Origin: JAAYAY01 sp964563135
GTDB taxonomy: Bacteria; Planctomycetota; Planctomycetia; Pirellulales; Thermoguttaceae
DNA length: 64,000 bases
Reading direction: 5' to 3'
Assembly: GCA_964563135.1 (NCBI GenBank)
Contig: CAZLWV010000024.1
Span: 1-64,000, forward strand
Positions 18,047 through 26,527 of this stretch are shown here, piece after piece. The notes beneath the pieces are model-generated. The model was not told the origin of the DNA and made no database searches. It saw only the letters and a program-made list of their open reading frames with translations. The translations under genes and the position numbers were made by a program. How positions within the stretch are numbered: the first letter of the stretch is position 1; each line of letters opens with the position of its first letter.

Positions 18047-18964
18047 ATGTCCGAAAGCAACTCCGTTCACATACCCGTTCTCTTGGATGAAGTCATTCGC
18101 TGGCTTGATCCGCAATCAGGGGGGGTGTATGTGGACGGGACTCTCGGCGGCGGAGGGCACACACGAGCGCTGGCCAATCGGCTTGGAGGCTGCGGGCAGG
18201 TGATTTCGCTGGATCGCGATGCGGAGGCGATCAGACGGGTTCGGGAGACACTGCACGAACCGTTGGTGACGATCGTTCATGCGAACTTCTGCAACCTGCC
18301 GGAAGTGCTCGAGCAGTTGGAGATCCCCAAGGTGGACGGTGTCATTCTCGACCTGGGGTTGTCGAGCGATCAGCTTGCCGATGCAACGCGAGGTTTCAGT
18401 TTCTCTGCCGACGGCCCGCTGGACCTGCGTTTTGACCCGGAACGAGGCCAGCCAGCGTCGCGGCTGGTGAATCGGTTGAACGGGGAGCACTTGGCCGACC
18501 TGATTTTCGCATACGGGGAAGAGCGACACAGCCGAAGGATCGCTCGCGCAATCGTCGAGCGAAGGCGGCGAGAACCGATTGAGACGGCTGGCCAACTGGC
18601 AGAAATCGTTCGCCGGGCGATTCCTGGCCCCCGAAAGAAGGGACAGATCGACCCCGCCACGCGGACCTTTCAGGCCCTGCGGATTGCGGTCAACGAAGAA
18701 CTGAAATCACTGGAGATCGCTCTGCAGAGGATTCCCGATTGTCTGGCAGTCGGGGGTCGGCTGGGGATCATTAGCTTCCACTCGCTTGAAGACCGACGGG
18801 TCAAGGAAGCGTTTCGAGACGACCGACGCTTGGAGGTCGTCACCAGAAAACCCATTCGTCCGGGGGATCAGGAGTGCCGTGCGAACCCCCGGAGTCGGAG
18901 CGCAAAATTCCGGGTTGCCCGAAGAGCGGAAACTCACGATGATACCCGCTCTCTGAACTCGTGA
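18047..18964 (+). CDS. rsmH: 16S rRNA (cytosine(1402)-N(4))-methyltransferase
   Basis: 305 aa. The conserved start HIPVLLDEVIRWLDPQSGG (residues 7-25) fixes the ATG at 18047. Then VYVDGTLGGGGHTRAL is the SAM motif I, VDGVILDLGLSSDQLA and GFSFSADGPLDLRFD are signature blocks, and IISFHSLEDRRVK is the C-terminal motif. RsmH methylates C1402 in the ribosomal P site. Located downstream of mraZ, as expected for the remnant of the division/cell-wall cluster. Confidence 0.95.
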   Translation: MSESNSVHIPVLLDEVIRWLDPQSGGVYVDGTLGGGGHTRALANRLGGCGQVISLDRDAEAIRRVRETLHEPLVTIVHANFCNLPEVLEQLEIPKVDGVILDLGLSSDQLADATRGFSFSADGPLDLRFDPERGQPASRLVNRLNGEHLADLIFAYGEERHSRRIARAIVERRRREPIETAGQLAEIVRRAIPGPRKKGQIDPATRTFQALRIAVNEELKSLEIALQRIPDCLAVGGRLGIISFHSLEDRRVKEAFRDDRRLEVVTRKPIRPGDQECRANPRSRSAKFRVARRAETHDDTRSLNS

Positions 18965-19081
18965 GACTGGAGCTCTGCGCGGGGAAATGGGCAGCGTGCG
19001 GAAGCAGGACGCTTCCGCCGGAGAACGGCTGAGTGCAGCCGGCGATCCTGCCACCCCTGGAGCACGGAGGCGAAGCATATC

Positions 19082-20644
19082 ATGGCCCGAAAACGCGATC
19101 AGGAAGACGTTTTCCAACCGCTGAACGACTCGTCTGCGGAGTCGGAAGAGTCCCAGTCGCTGCCCGAAGGTCCGCGTCGTGGCTGGGAGATCAAGCTAGG
19201 TCTGTTGGCGCTGGCGCTCCTCCTCGGGACAACCGGTTACTTCGTGTACCGGCACGTGGTGTCGGCCATCGATACCAACAAGACGGCCAAAGTTTCCGGG
19301 CCGTTGGAGCCGGACACCGACAATGAGAACAGCGCCGGCCAATCGGCGATATCTCAGACCACGGTCGTTGCCGAACCTGAGCCGGTGAGCGATCCACACG
19401 TGCTGGCTATGGCACAATGGAGTGGTGTCTCGAACCTGGAAAAGGCCGATCAAGCCGGGGTTCGGAGTCCATCGGGATCGGCGTCAGAATCGGTTCTTGA
19501 TCCGCCATCGGCTCCGATGACTGCCCTGCCGAGCCAACCCTATGCCGACAACTACCGTGGCGATTTACCGCCCCAGGCTGCGTCATCCACCACCACAACG
19601 TTCACTCCGGTGCCGAATCCAAACGACTTCACGGCAGCGGCGATCTCGCCAATGCCAACGGAAGCGTCTGGCAGTCCGTCCGAACCTGTTCAGGAAAGTG
19701 GGTACGGGATTGCAGCCGGGTCTGCCGGGACGGCCGATTTGAATCCCCCCACGTCGCAGGCGCCAACGGCGGTCTCCGCGCCGGTCGCGCCGCAAGCGGA
19801 ACCGTCGCTGAGCCCCGGGCAAGCGGTTGCCCAGGAGATGCCGCCCGCCTCTCAAGCCGACTTCGACGCAGGCCCCTGGAAATCTCGATCGGAGCCGCCT
19901 GTGGCACAAGGCTATTCGCCCCCTGCCTCGCTTCAACCGCTGCAGGATCACAGCGTCACTACACAAGACGGCTACTCGCAAGCGGCCCCGCCTCCGTCCT
20001 ATTCCAGCCCCCTGCCAGAGTCGCTCTCCCCGCAAAACGCTCCTTCGTATGCACCGGCCGCCATTTCGAGGCCCCAGGCCAAATTTGCCGGACTCTCGTC
20101 TTCCCGCGGGACTGACGAGACTGACGCCGCTGAGGCATGGCATCAACCGACCGTGATTCCCCTCGACGGCAAGTACACGACCCAACCGAACGACAACTTC
20201 TTCACCATCTCCAAGAAAGTCTACGGATCGGGAGCCTATTTCGAGGCCCTCGCCGAGTACAACAAAGACCAGTACCCGAAGGCGGATCAGATTCGAATCG
20301 GCGATACCGTCCAGACACCGCCGGCCGAGACGCTGGAAAGCCGCTACCCACAACTTTGCCCCAAGCCGGAACACCGCGACGCCGCCAAGCAGCGGACGAC
20401 AGCCGCGACGGGCCGCTCCTTGGCAGGACGCCGGGTGTATGTCGTTCAGGAAGGAGATAATCTGTTCGACATCGCCCGTTACGAACTCGGAGCAAGATCG
20501 AAAGTCGCTGAACTCATCGAATTGAACCGTGACGTACTGGGAGACCACATCAATTACCTCACGCCGGGCATGCAGCTCCTGTTACCGGAGACGGACGAGC
20601 GAGGCCCCGCGGTTACCCAGGCGCCAACCGGCACGCTGAGGTGA
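19082..20644 (+). CDS. Membrane-anchored protein with two LysM domains
   Basis: 520 aa. A charged cytosolic N-terminus (about 1-35) is followed by one transmembrane helix (LGLLALALLLGTTGYFVYRHV), a long Pro/Ser/Ala-rich linker (about 75-360) and two C-terminal LysM-like modules: TTQPNDNFFTISKKVYGS (about 374) and VYVVQEGDNLFDIARYELG (about 446). It probably binds peptidoglycan or another glycan across the periplasm. It occupies the place where ftsL usually follows rsmH and shares the single-pass topology, but sequence identity with FtsL is not claimed. The stop overlaps the next start (GTGA). Confidence 0.82.
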   Translation: MARKRDQEDVFQPLNDSSAESEESQSLPEGPRRGWEIKLGLLALALLLGTTGYFVYRHVVSAIDTNKTAKVSGPLEPDTDNENSAGQSAISQTTVVAEPEPVSDPHVLAMAQWSGVSNLEKADQAGVRSPSGSASESVLDPPSAPMTALPSQPYADNYRGDLPPQAASSTTTTFTPVPNPNDFTAAAISPMPTEASGSPSEPVQESGYGIAAGSAGTADLNPPTSQAPTAVSAPVAPQAEPSLSPGQAVAQEMPPASQADFDAGPWKSRSEPPVAQGYSPPASLQPLQDHSVTTQDGYSQAAPPPSYSSPLPESLSPQNAPSYAPAAISRPQAKFAGLSSSRGTDETDAAEAWHQPTVIPLDGKYTTQPNDNFFTISKKVYGSGAYFEALAEYNKDQYPKADQIRIGDTVQTPPAETLESRYPQLCPKPEHRDAAKQRTTAATGRSLAGRRVYVVQEGDNLFDIARYELGARSKVAELIELNRDVLGDHINYLTPGMQLLLPETDERGPAVTQAPTGTLR

Positions 20645-21138
20645 ACTTGGCTTCCGAGTCTTTTGAGCAACGTGCGCCGACGATCGTTGACAAGATCATC
20701 TCGGGGGGCCAGACCGGCGTCGACCGTGCCGGACTCGACGTGGCGATCAGCCTGGGAATCGATCACGGTGGCTGGTGTCCCAAGGGACGCCGAGCCGAAG
20801 ACGGGCGGATTCCCGAGTGTTACCGGCTCATGGAAACCGACTCCGAGGAATACGCCATCCGGACAGACCGCAATGTTGTCGATTCGGACGGGACTCTCAT
20901 TCTGTACATCACGACATTGCGGGGTGGTACGGAACTGACTTATCGGCTGACGCAGAAGCACGGAAAGCCCCATTGCCTGGTCGACCTACGCGATCCCCAG
21001 CCGGCTGCCGCTACGAGGCAATGGATTGGCGAGAACGGGATCCGCGTTCTCAATATCGCCGGCCCCAGGGCCGGCCAGAACGAGGGCATCTACGAATTGG
21101 CCCGCGTTTATCTCGAATCGGTCCTGAGCCCCGATTGA
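20641..21138 (+). CDS. Putative molybdenum-cofactor-carrier / nucleotide-binding Rossmann protein
   Basis: 165 aa. ISGGQTGVDRAGLDVAIS (about residues 20-37) and WCPKGRRAEDG, then DGTLILY and ETDSEEYAIRTDRNV, match the family annotated as putative molybdenum carrier (LOG/YpsC-like nucleotide-binding fold). Physiological ligand uncertain. The start GTG at 20641 overlaps the TGA of the LysM gene by 4 bp, which indicates translational coupling. Confidence 0.8.
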   Translation: MNLASESFEQRAPTIVDKIISGGQTGVDRAGLDVAISLGIDHGGWCPKGRRAEDGRIPECYRLMETDSEEYAIRTDRNVVDSDGTLILYITTLRGGTELTYRLTQKHGKPHCLVDLRDPQPAAATRQWIGENGIRVLNIAGPRAGQNEGIYELARVYLESVLSPD

Positions 21139-21296
21139 CTGGCGGCGCGAGGCGATGCCCGGATCGCAAGACCGCCGCACCGCTCACGTTGAGTGCACCC
21201 GAGGAGGACATCCGGTCTTCCTGGGCAATCCGCCTGGTGTTTGCCGGCATGGTCTCATGGGGCGAGCAGGAACTGGCTTCCGCTCGCTCCATCCGT

Positions 21297-22106
21297 TCAG
21301 GCGGAAACCTCGGTTGCGTCCCCACGCCAACTCCTGAGCCTGGCAGCAATGAACTCAATGATCTGTTGGTGTTCCTCGGCTCCGCGGCCCTGGATCTCCA
21401 GCGGTTCCGCAAAATCGAAATGGACCGTTTTTCTGGGATCGATCGCACCGAGATCCTTGGCCCATTTGCCGTTCCCCCAGGCGTCGGTGAGCAACGCGAT
21501 GGGCGCCACGGGCACCTTGGCGCGGGCGGCGAGTTTCACACCAATCGTGTTGAAGTGTTCGGGGTCGAACATGACGCTCCGAGTGGTCTGCGGGAACACG
21601 ATGATCGAAATCCCCTTTGCCAGACGCTCGACGCCTCCTTCCATGACGGCCTTGAAGTCCTCGCGAGGATTCTCGCGAGTGACGGCGATCGGGTCTCGAG
21701 ACCGCATGACGTGGCAGAAGACCGGGTAGTCCAGCAGGCTCTGCTTGACCACAAAGGTAATGTCTCGAATCGGCTGGATGATGGCCGGCAGCACGGTTGT
21801 CTCGAGCATGCTCATGTGATTGGCGATGAACACGCAAGGGGATTGCAGCCGGCGGATGCGATCGACGCCGCTGACCTCGACTCTGACGCCAACGGACTCC
21901 AGGGCCGTAAGGACGTCGCGACTGCTTTCGGCCCACTCGATGTAACCGTACTTGCCGCGGCGCGCTCTGCCACTGGCCCGACAGACAATACCGAAGAACT
22001 TCCGGTAGAAAGCCTGCGTCGGAAAAGACCGGGCGAACCAGGAGACTCGCCGGGGAGCGGTTCGGTAAACGCCGTTGGTGTAGGTGAGCAGTTCGGGTGA
22101 GGGCAT
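21297..22106 (-). CDS. 1-acyl-sn-glycerol-3-phosphate acyltransferase-like (PlsC family) protein
   Basis: 269 aa. The acyltransferase blocks are present in variant form: NHMSMLET instead of NHxSxxD (the acidic residue of HX4D is Glu) and FPQTTRS instead of FPEGTRS, followed by KVPVAPIALLTDAWG. Such enzymes acylate lysophospholipids at the cytoplasmic membrane. The consistent change in both motifs suggests a distinct subfamily with another acceptor or donor. The ATG at 22106 was chosen because upstream in-frame residues are Arg/Gly-rich and overlap the galK end. It is probably transcribed with galK (59-bp gap). Confidence 0.8.
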   Translation of the reverse strand: MPSPELLTYTNGVYRTAPRRVSWFARSFPTQAFYRKFFGIVCRASGRARRGKYGYIEWAESSRDVLTALESVGVRVEVSGVDRIRRLQSPCVFIANHMSMLETTVLPAIIQPIRDITFVVKQSLLDYPVFCHVMRSRDPIAVTRENPREDFKAVMEGGVERLAKGISIIVFPQTTRSVMFDPEHFNTIGVKLAARAKVPVAPIALLTDAWGNGKWAKDLGAIDPRKTVHFDFAEPLEIQGRGAEEHQQIIEFIAARLRSWRGDATEVSA

Positions 22107-22165
22107 GATCCAAAACGCGCGGAGCGAAAGGCGGTGATCGGCGGCAACGATTTCCAGGCAGACGG

Positions 22166-23359
22166 CTACGCGGTGCGAACGACGCGGGCCCCCCGAGCCG
22201 GACGCGAAGCGAAAGCGGTGGGCTCGATCCCCGTTCTTTCGCGATACTGCCGGCAGAGAGAGTCGCCGGCGGCCGACGCCTTGTCGGCCTCGACCAGGGT
22301 GACCGTGCATCCGCCGAAACCGCCGCCGGTCATCCGCGAGCCAATCACCCCTCCGTCACGTCCGATCGACGCGGCGATCTCCACCAGGAGGTCCAATTCG
22401 GGGCAACTCACCTCGTAGTCGTCTCGAAGGGAATTGTGGCTGGCATACATCAATTGGCCCACGCGGGCCCAGTCGCCGTTCTCGAGGGCACCGGCCGCCT
22501 CTACCGTGCGAGCGATCTCGCCGATCACGTGTCGCGATCGGCGATAGAATTCGTCAGACAACGTCCCCCTGGCGTCTTCGAGCATCTCCATGGATGCATC
22601 ACGGAGCGCATCGACGCCGAGAATCCGGGCCGCTTGCTCGCAGGCAGCGCGTCGCTGCGGATACTCGCTCCCCGTCAACTCGTGCTTCACATTGCTGTTG
22701 GTGATCAGCACGGTCACTGTCGGATCGTCGAGCGGGACCATTCGGGCCTCCCGGCTGCGGCAGTCGAGCAGCATGAGGTGGTCGGCCTGCCCCATGACCG
22801 AAATGAACTGGTCCATGATACCGCACGGCATCCCGGCGTACTCGTGTTCTGCCTTCTGGCACAGGAGCGCCTTGACGACGGGTTCCAGCGATCGCCCGGT
22901 GATCGTTTCAACGAGCGTTGCCGTGGCAACCTCGAGGGCGGCGCTGCTGGATAGCCCGCCGCCAAGCGGAACATCGCTGTGGACAACCGCCTCGAAGGGC
23001 CCCGGTTTGAGGCCTGCCTTGAGACAACCGGCAACCACGCCTTGCACGTAGTTTGACCAGTGAACCTCACCTGGATGGATATCGCCGTCCACGGCAAGTG
23101 AAGCCGAGGCTCCTTCGGCAGAACTGAACACGCACGCACGACCGTCCAGCGATGACGCGGCCGGCCGGTCGGCTGCAATGACCACACGCCGTTCGATCGC
23201 CATCGGGAGCACAAAGCCGGCGTTGTAGTCCGTGTGTTCTCCGATCAGGTTGACACGGCCGGGAGCCGCCACAACCCAGCGGGGATCGCGGCTGAAGCGC
23301 TTGTGGAAGAGGTCGACCGCCTCCTGAACCAGGCGATCTTCGGAAGTGCTGACGCTCAT
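22166..23359 (-). CDS. galK: Galactokinase
   Basis: 397 aa, GHMP kinase. The signature GRVNLIGEHTDYNAGFVLP (about residues 30-48) specifies the galactokinase group, PLGGGLSSSAALEVA is the ATP-binding glycine-rich loop, and MTGGGFGGCTVTLV is the C-terminal GHMP motif. It phosphorylates galactose at C1 in the cytosol (Leloir pathway). It is divergent from a XylR/AraC-type sugar regulator 255 bp away, which may control it; the other Leloir genes are not in the window. Confidence 0.93.
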   Translation of the reverse strand: MSVSTSEDRLVQEAVDLFHKRFSRDPRWVVAAPGRVNLIGEHTDYNAGFVLPMAIERRVVIAADRPAASSLDGRACVFSSAEGASASLAVDGDIHPGEVHWSNYVQGVVAGCLKAGLKPGPFEAVVHSDVPLGGGLSSSAALEVATATLVETITGRSLEPVVKALLCQKAEHEYAGMPCGIMDQFISVMGQADHLMLLDCRSREARMVPLDDPTVTVLITNSNVKHELTGSEYPQRRAACEQAARILGVDALRDASMEMLEDARGTLSDEFYRRSRHVIGEIARTVEAAGALENGDWARVGQLMYASHNSLRDDYEVSCPELDLLVEIAASIGRDGGVIGSRMTGGGFGGCTVTLVEADKASAAGDSLCRQYRERTGIEPTAFASRPARGARVVRTA

Positions 23360-23614
23360 AGCGTGCTCTCAGTCTGGAACTGGCGGCCACGATGGTTTGC
23401 CCGACGCAGAATTTGATTCTACCGTATGCGCCCCCTTCGTCCATCCAAGATCAGGGCAAGATTTGCAGGTTTTGAGTCATTCGGCTAGAATCGCGATAAA
23501 TCGGCGGACGAGAGGAGAAAACGGTCTCCCTCGTCCGGCCAACGAGGCCTCGGAGACGCCGCATGTTGCCGAATTTGGAGCATTCCGAATCCCGTCTCAG
23601 CGGCAGGAGGCGTT

Positions 23615-24793
23615 GTGCCCAGATCTGAGAAGCGTCCCCAGGCGAGGCGTCCCCGTGTCGCCCTGATCGTAGAGACATCGCTCGCCTCAGGTCGCGATAT
23701 CCTGCGGGGAATCGCCCGTTATCTCCATGCCCATGGGCCCTGGTCGATCTATCATGAGCCGCGTGCCCTGGAAGAATCGGTTCCTCCGTGGTTGCTTCAG
23801 TGGCAGGGGGACGGGATCATCGCCCGAATCCAGAACCAGCCGATCGCCGACGCGGTCGTCGCGGCAGGGCTGCCGGTCGTGGATGTTCTGGGACTGGTTC
23901 CAGGCCTGTCGGTGCCTCTTGTCCATGTGGATGATCGGGCCATCGCGCAGATTGGCGCCGAACATCTCCTCGAGCGGGGATTTCGCCATTTCGGCTTCTG
24001 TGCGGTGGAAGGGGCCAACTGGTCCGACGCCCGGCAGGCAGGATTCGAGGCGATCGTTCGCAAGGCCGGGTGCGACTGTTCCATCTGCCGTCTCCCTCCC
24101 GACACGCGGGGCCTGACCAACTGGGAGACCCAACAAGACTTGCTCACCGAATGGGTGCGTTCTTTGCCGAAGCCCGTGGGTGTCATGGTCTGCAATGATC
24201 CGCGGGGGCAGTTGGTGCTGGAGGCCGCCAGACGGGCAGACGCAGGCGTGCCGGAGCAGGTGGCTGTCCTCGGCGTCGACAACGACGAACCCTTGTGCGA
24301 GATCTCCTACCCGCCGCTTTCCAGTATCAAGCCCGACCACGTCCAAGTGGGCTATGAAGGGGCGGCGCTCCTGGATCGCATGCTTCAGGGCGAATCAGTC
24401 CCGAAAGCGCCTGTCTACATTCCACCGGCCGGTCTGGTCACACGACTGTCGACCGACGTGCTCGCCATCGAGGATCCCCATGTCGCCGCCGCCGTGCGGT
24501 TCATCCGCGAATACGCCTGCGACGGTATCGGGATCGGCGATATCGTGGCGCATGTGCCACTTTCCCGAAGTACCCTGCAGCGGCGTTTCCGAAAGGTCCT
24601 CGGATGCACGATTCACGACGAGATCCTGCGGGTACGACTGCGCCGTGTCCGCCAGTTGCTCGTCGACAGCGAGTTGCCTCTGGAATCGGTTGCCGACAGG
24701 GCCGGCTTCGCCCACCGCCAATACCTCGGCGAGGTTTTCAAGACACAAACCGGCTTCACCCTCGCCGAATACCGTGCGAGGTCGCGCGGATAG
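23615..24793 (+). CDS. XylR-type transcriptional regulator (periplasmic-binding-like sensor plus AraC HTH)
   Basis: 392 aa. Residues about 14-280 form a LacI/XylR-type ligand-binding domain (RVALIVETSLASGRDILRGI, then VAVLGVDNDEPLCEI, SSIKPDHVQVGYEGA); residues about 290-392 form an AraC-type double HTH (LSRSTLQRRFRKVLG, LESVADRAGFAHRQYLGEVF). This is the XylR domain order; planctomycete genomes carry many. The start is GTG 23615 behind AGGAGG. The sugar sensed is unknown; the divergent galK makes galactose or a galactoside a candidate. Confidence 0.9.
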   Translation: MPRSEKRPQARRPRVALIVETSLASGRDILRGIARYLHAHGPWSIYHEPRALEESVPPWLLQWQGDGIIARIQNQPIADAVVAAGLPVVDVLGLVPGLSVPLVHVDDRAIAQIGAEHLLERGFRHFGFCAVEGANWSDARQAGFEAIVRKAGCDCSICRLPPDTRGLTNWETQQDLLTEWVRSLPKPVGVMVCNDPRGQLVLEAARRADAGVPEQVAVLGVDNDEPLCEISYPPLSSIKPDHVQVGYEGAALLDRMLQGESVPKAPVYIPPAGLVTRLSTDVLAIEDPHVAAAVRFIREYACDGIGIGDIVAHVPLSRSTLQRRFRKVLGCTIHDEILRVRLRRVRQLLVDSELPLESVADRAGFAHRQYLGEVFKTQTGFTLAEYRARSRG

Positions 24794-24814
24794 ATTCTTT
24801 TCGGTTTGAGCGTC

Positions 24815-25012
24815 TCAGAATCCGGCTGCACCAGGCCGGGTTCCTGCTTCGCAGGAATCCTCCTCCTGCATCTTGCGACGTCCTTTCGACCGGTCCAGGC
24901 GGCCGAGAACCCGATCGGCCACCGTGTTGTCAAAGACAAACCGCTGCCGCTTTCCCTGCTTGGTCTGCTGCAATTGGGCGTTTTGTGGCAACTCGCTTGT
25001 GCCGCTAACCAC
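24815..25012 (-). CDS. Small hypothetical protein downstream of mnmE (doubtful)
   Basis: 65 residues from a GTG that overlaps the mnmE stop (TAGTG). The translation is rich in Gln/Arg/Lys with no hydrophobic segment; the part FDNTVADRVLGRLDRSKG has the look of an amphipathic helix. The overlap with mnmE is the only positional support. It may be a spurious frame in the mnmE trailer. Confidence 0.3.
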   Translation of the reverse strand: MVSGTSELPQNAQLQQTKQGKRQRFVFDNTVADRVLGRLDRSKGRRKMQEEDSCEAGTRPGAAGF

Positions 25013-26361
25013 TATTTCCCAACGCAGAACCGGCTGAAGATGCGGTCAAGGATGTCGTCGGTGTAGACCGCCCCGATCACCCGGCCGAGAGCATCCAGGG
25101 CAGCCCGCATTTCCGCCGCGACGAGTTCTTCCCCTTCACCGGCGGCCACCAGAGCAACTGCCCGCTCGAGACTGGCGGCCGCACCACGTAGCGATTCGCG
25201 GCAGCGAACGGCCGTGCCCACGACCACGTCGCCGCCTCCCATGCTCAACTCGATGACAGCCTCGCGAATCCGGCTTTCCAGTTCCTCGATCCCTTCCCCG
25301 CTCGATACGCTGGTGACCACGCCGGCCGGCAGCCGATTGCGTCCGTCGAGCAGGTCTGCTTTCGTGTGGACGGCAATGACCAGGGAACCCTTGCGACGAG
25401 GCAATGAAAACACATCCGGTCCACGGCCGGCCTCTTGGCAGAGCAGAAGGACGTCAGCCTCTTGGGCCAACCGACGGGCAACCTCCTGGGTGGCGAGATC
25501 CAGGCCGTTCACGTCCCCGTCGGCAACAATCCCGGCCGTGTCGATAAGGCGGCAGGCTATGCCGTTCAGGTCCAGTTCGGCACAGAGATAATCCCGCGTG
25601 GTCCCGGGCTCCTCGGAAACAAGAGCCCCCACATCAGAAGCCAGGGCGTTGAACAGACTGCTCTTGCCGGCATTTGGAGGTCCTGAGAGAACAACGTGAA
25701 CCGTGGCGCCCGCCTCTCGCCGGGCGGTCATGCGCTGCGCGATCTGCTCGACCTCCAGTTGTATCTGCTGTAGTTGCCGATGCAACTGCGGCGCATCGAG
25801 AAAGGGCAGGTCCTCGTCCGCGAAATCGAAGCCCGCCTCCAGGTGCGCAAGGAGCTCCACCAGCGTTTCTCGCAAACCTCGCAGCGGTCCGGCCAGCCCT
25901 CCTGCCAACTGAATGAGGGCCGTGTCGAGCTGTTGGGAGCCAACCGCGTCGATGGTTCCGAGGACACCTTCCGCCTGCGTCAGATCGATCCGGCCGGACA
26001 GAAACGCGCGGAGAGTGAACTCTCCCGGCTCGGCTGGCCGTGCCCCCGCCGCGCACAGTGCTTCCAGAAGATATTCCAGGATCGGCGGGCAGCCGCAAGT
26101 ATGGATCTCGGCAGCGGATTGGCCGGTATAACTCCGTCCGGAGGGCCAGACGTAGATATCCGCCGGCAGGGACGCCAGCGGGGCAACCTGCAGCCGTGCT
26201 ACGATCGCAGCAGCTCGCGTCATCACCGGCAAAGGGGCCCCGGCGAGAAGAGTCAGGAGACACCTGCTCGTCAGAGGGCCGCTGACACGAACGATTCCCC
26301 GTGGCGAGCCGCCTCGGGCAGAGGCAATTGCGGCGATCGTATCGTCCAGTGGATAGAGCAT
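25012..26361 (-). CDS. mnmE: tRNA modification GTPase MnmE (TrmE)
   Basis: 449 aa. The N-terminal tetrahydrofolate-binding domain starts DDTIAAIASARGGSPRGIVR, which fixes the ATG at 26361. The embedded G domain has GPPNAGKSSLFNAL (G1), GTTRDYLC (G2), DTAGI (G3); the protein ends FCVGK, keeping the C-terminal Cys-x-Gly-Lys. With MnmG it adds the carboxymethylaminomethyl group to U34 of several tRNAs. Confidence 0.95.
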   Translation of the reverse strand: MLYPLDDTIAAIASARGGSPRGIVRVSGPLTSRCLLTLLAGAPLPVMTRAAAIVARLQVAPLASLPADIYVWPSGRSYTGQSAAEIHTCGCPPILEYLLEALCAAGARPAEPGEFTLRAFLSGRIDLTQAEGVLGTIDAVGSQQLDTALIQLAGGLAGPLRGLRETLVELLAHLEAGFDFADEDLPFLDAPQLHRQLQQIQLEVEQIAQRMTARREAGATVHVVLSGPPNAGKSSLFNALASDVGALVSEEPGTTRDYLCAELDLNGIACRLIDTAGIVADGDVNGLDLATQEVARRLAQEADVLLLCQEAGRGPDVFSLPRRKGSLVIAVHTKADLLDGRNRLPAGVVTSVSSGEGIEELESRIREAVIELSMGGGDVVVGTAVRCRESLRGAAASLERAVALVAAGEGEELVAAEMRAALDALGRVIGAVYTDDILDRIFSRFCVGK

Positions 26362-26386
26362 GCTCCGGAGTCTCACTTCCGCGGGT

Positions 26387-26400
26387 GCTGGTGCTCTGTC
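26387..26400 (+). repeat. Solo end of the 110-bp palindromic repeat
   Basis: The 14 bases CTGGTGCTCTGTCA are identical to the first 14 bases of the repeat copy at 52287, but the similarity stops there and no second terminus is present nearby. It lies between mnmE and yidC. It is probably a truncated relic; a chance match is less likely but possible. Confidence 0.4.
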
Positions 26401-26527
26401 AGGCCTGCATTTCGCGCTGGCCGGTGGTCGAGCCCCAGCGAGCCTCTGGGCCGTCCCGGGACGCCGGAAAACCGGGAGGAGACGCTTCACTGCATCGCCG
26501 ACTTGAACCGGGCCGCGACGGCTCCAA

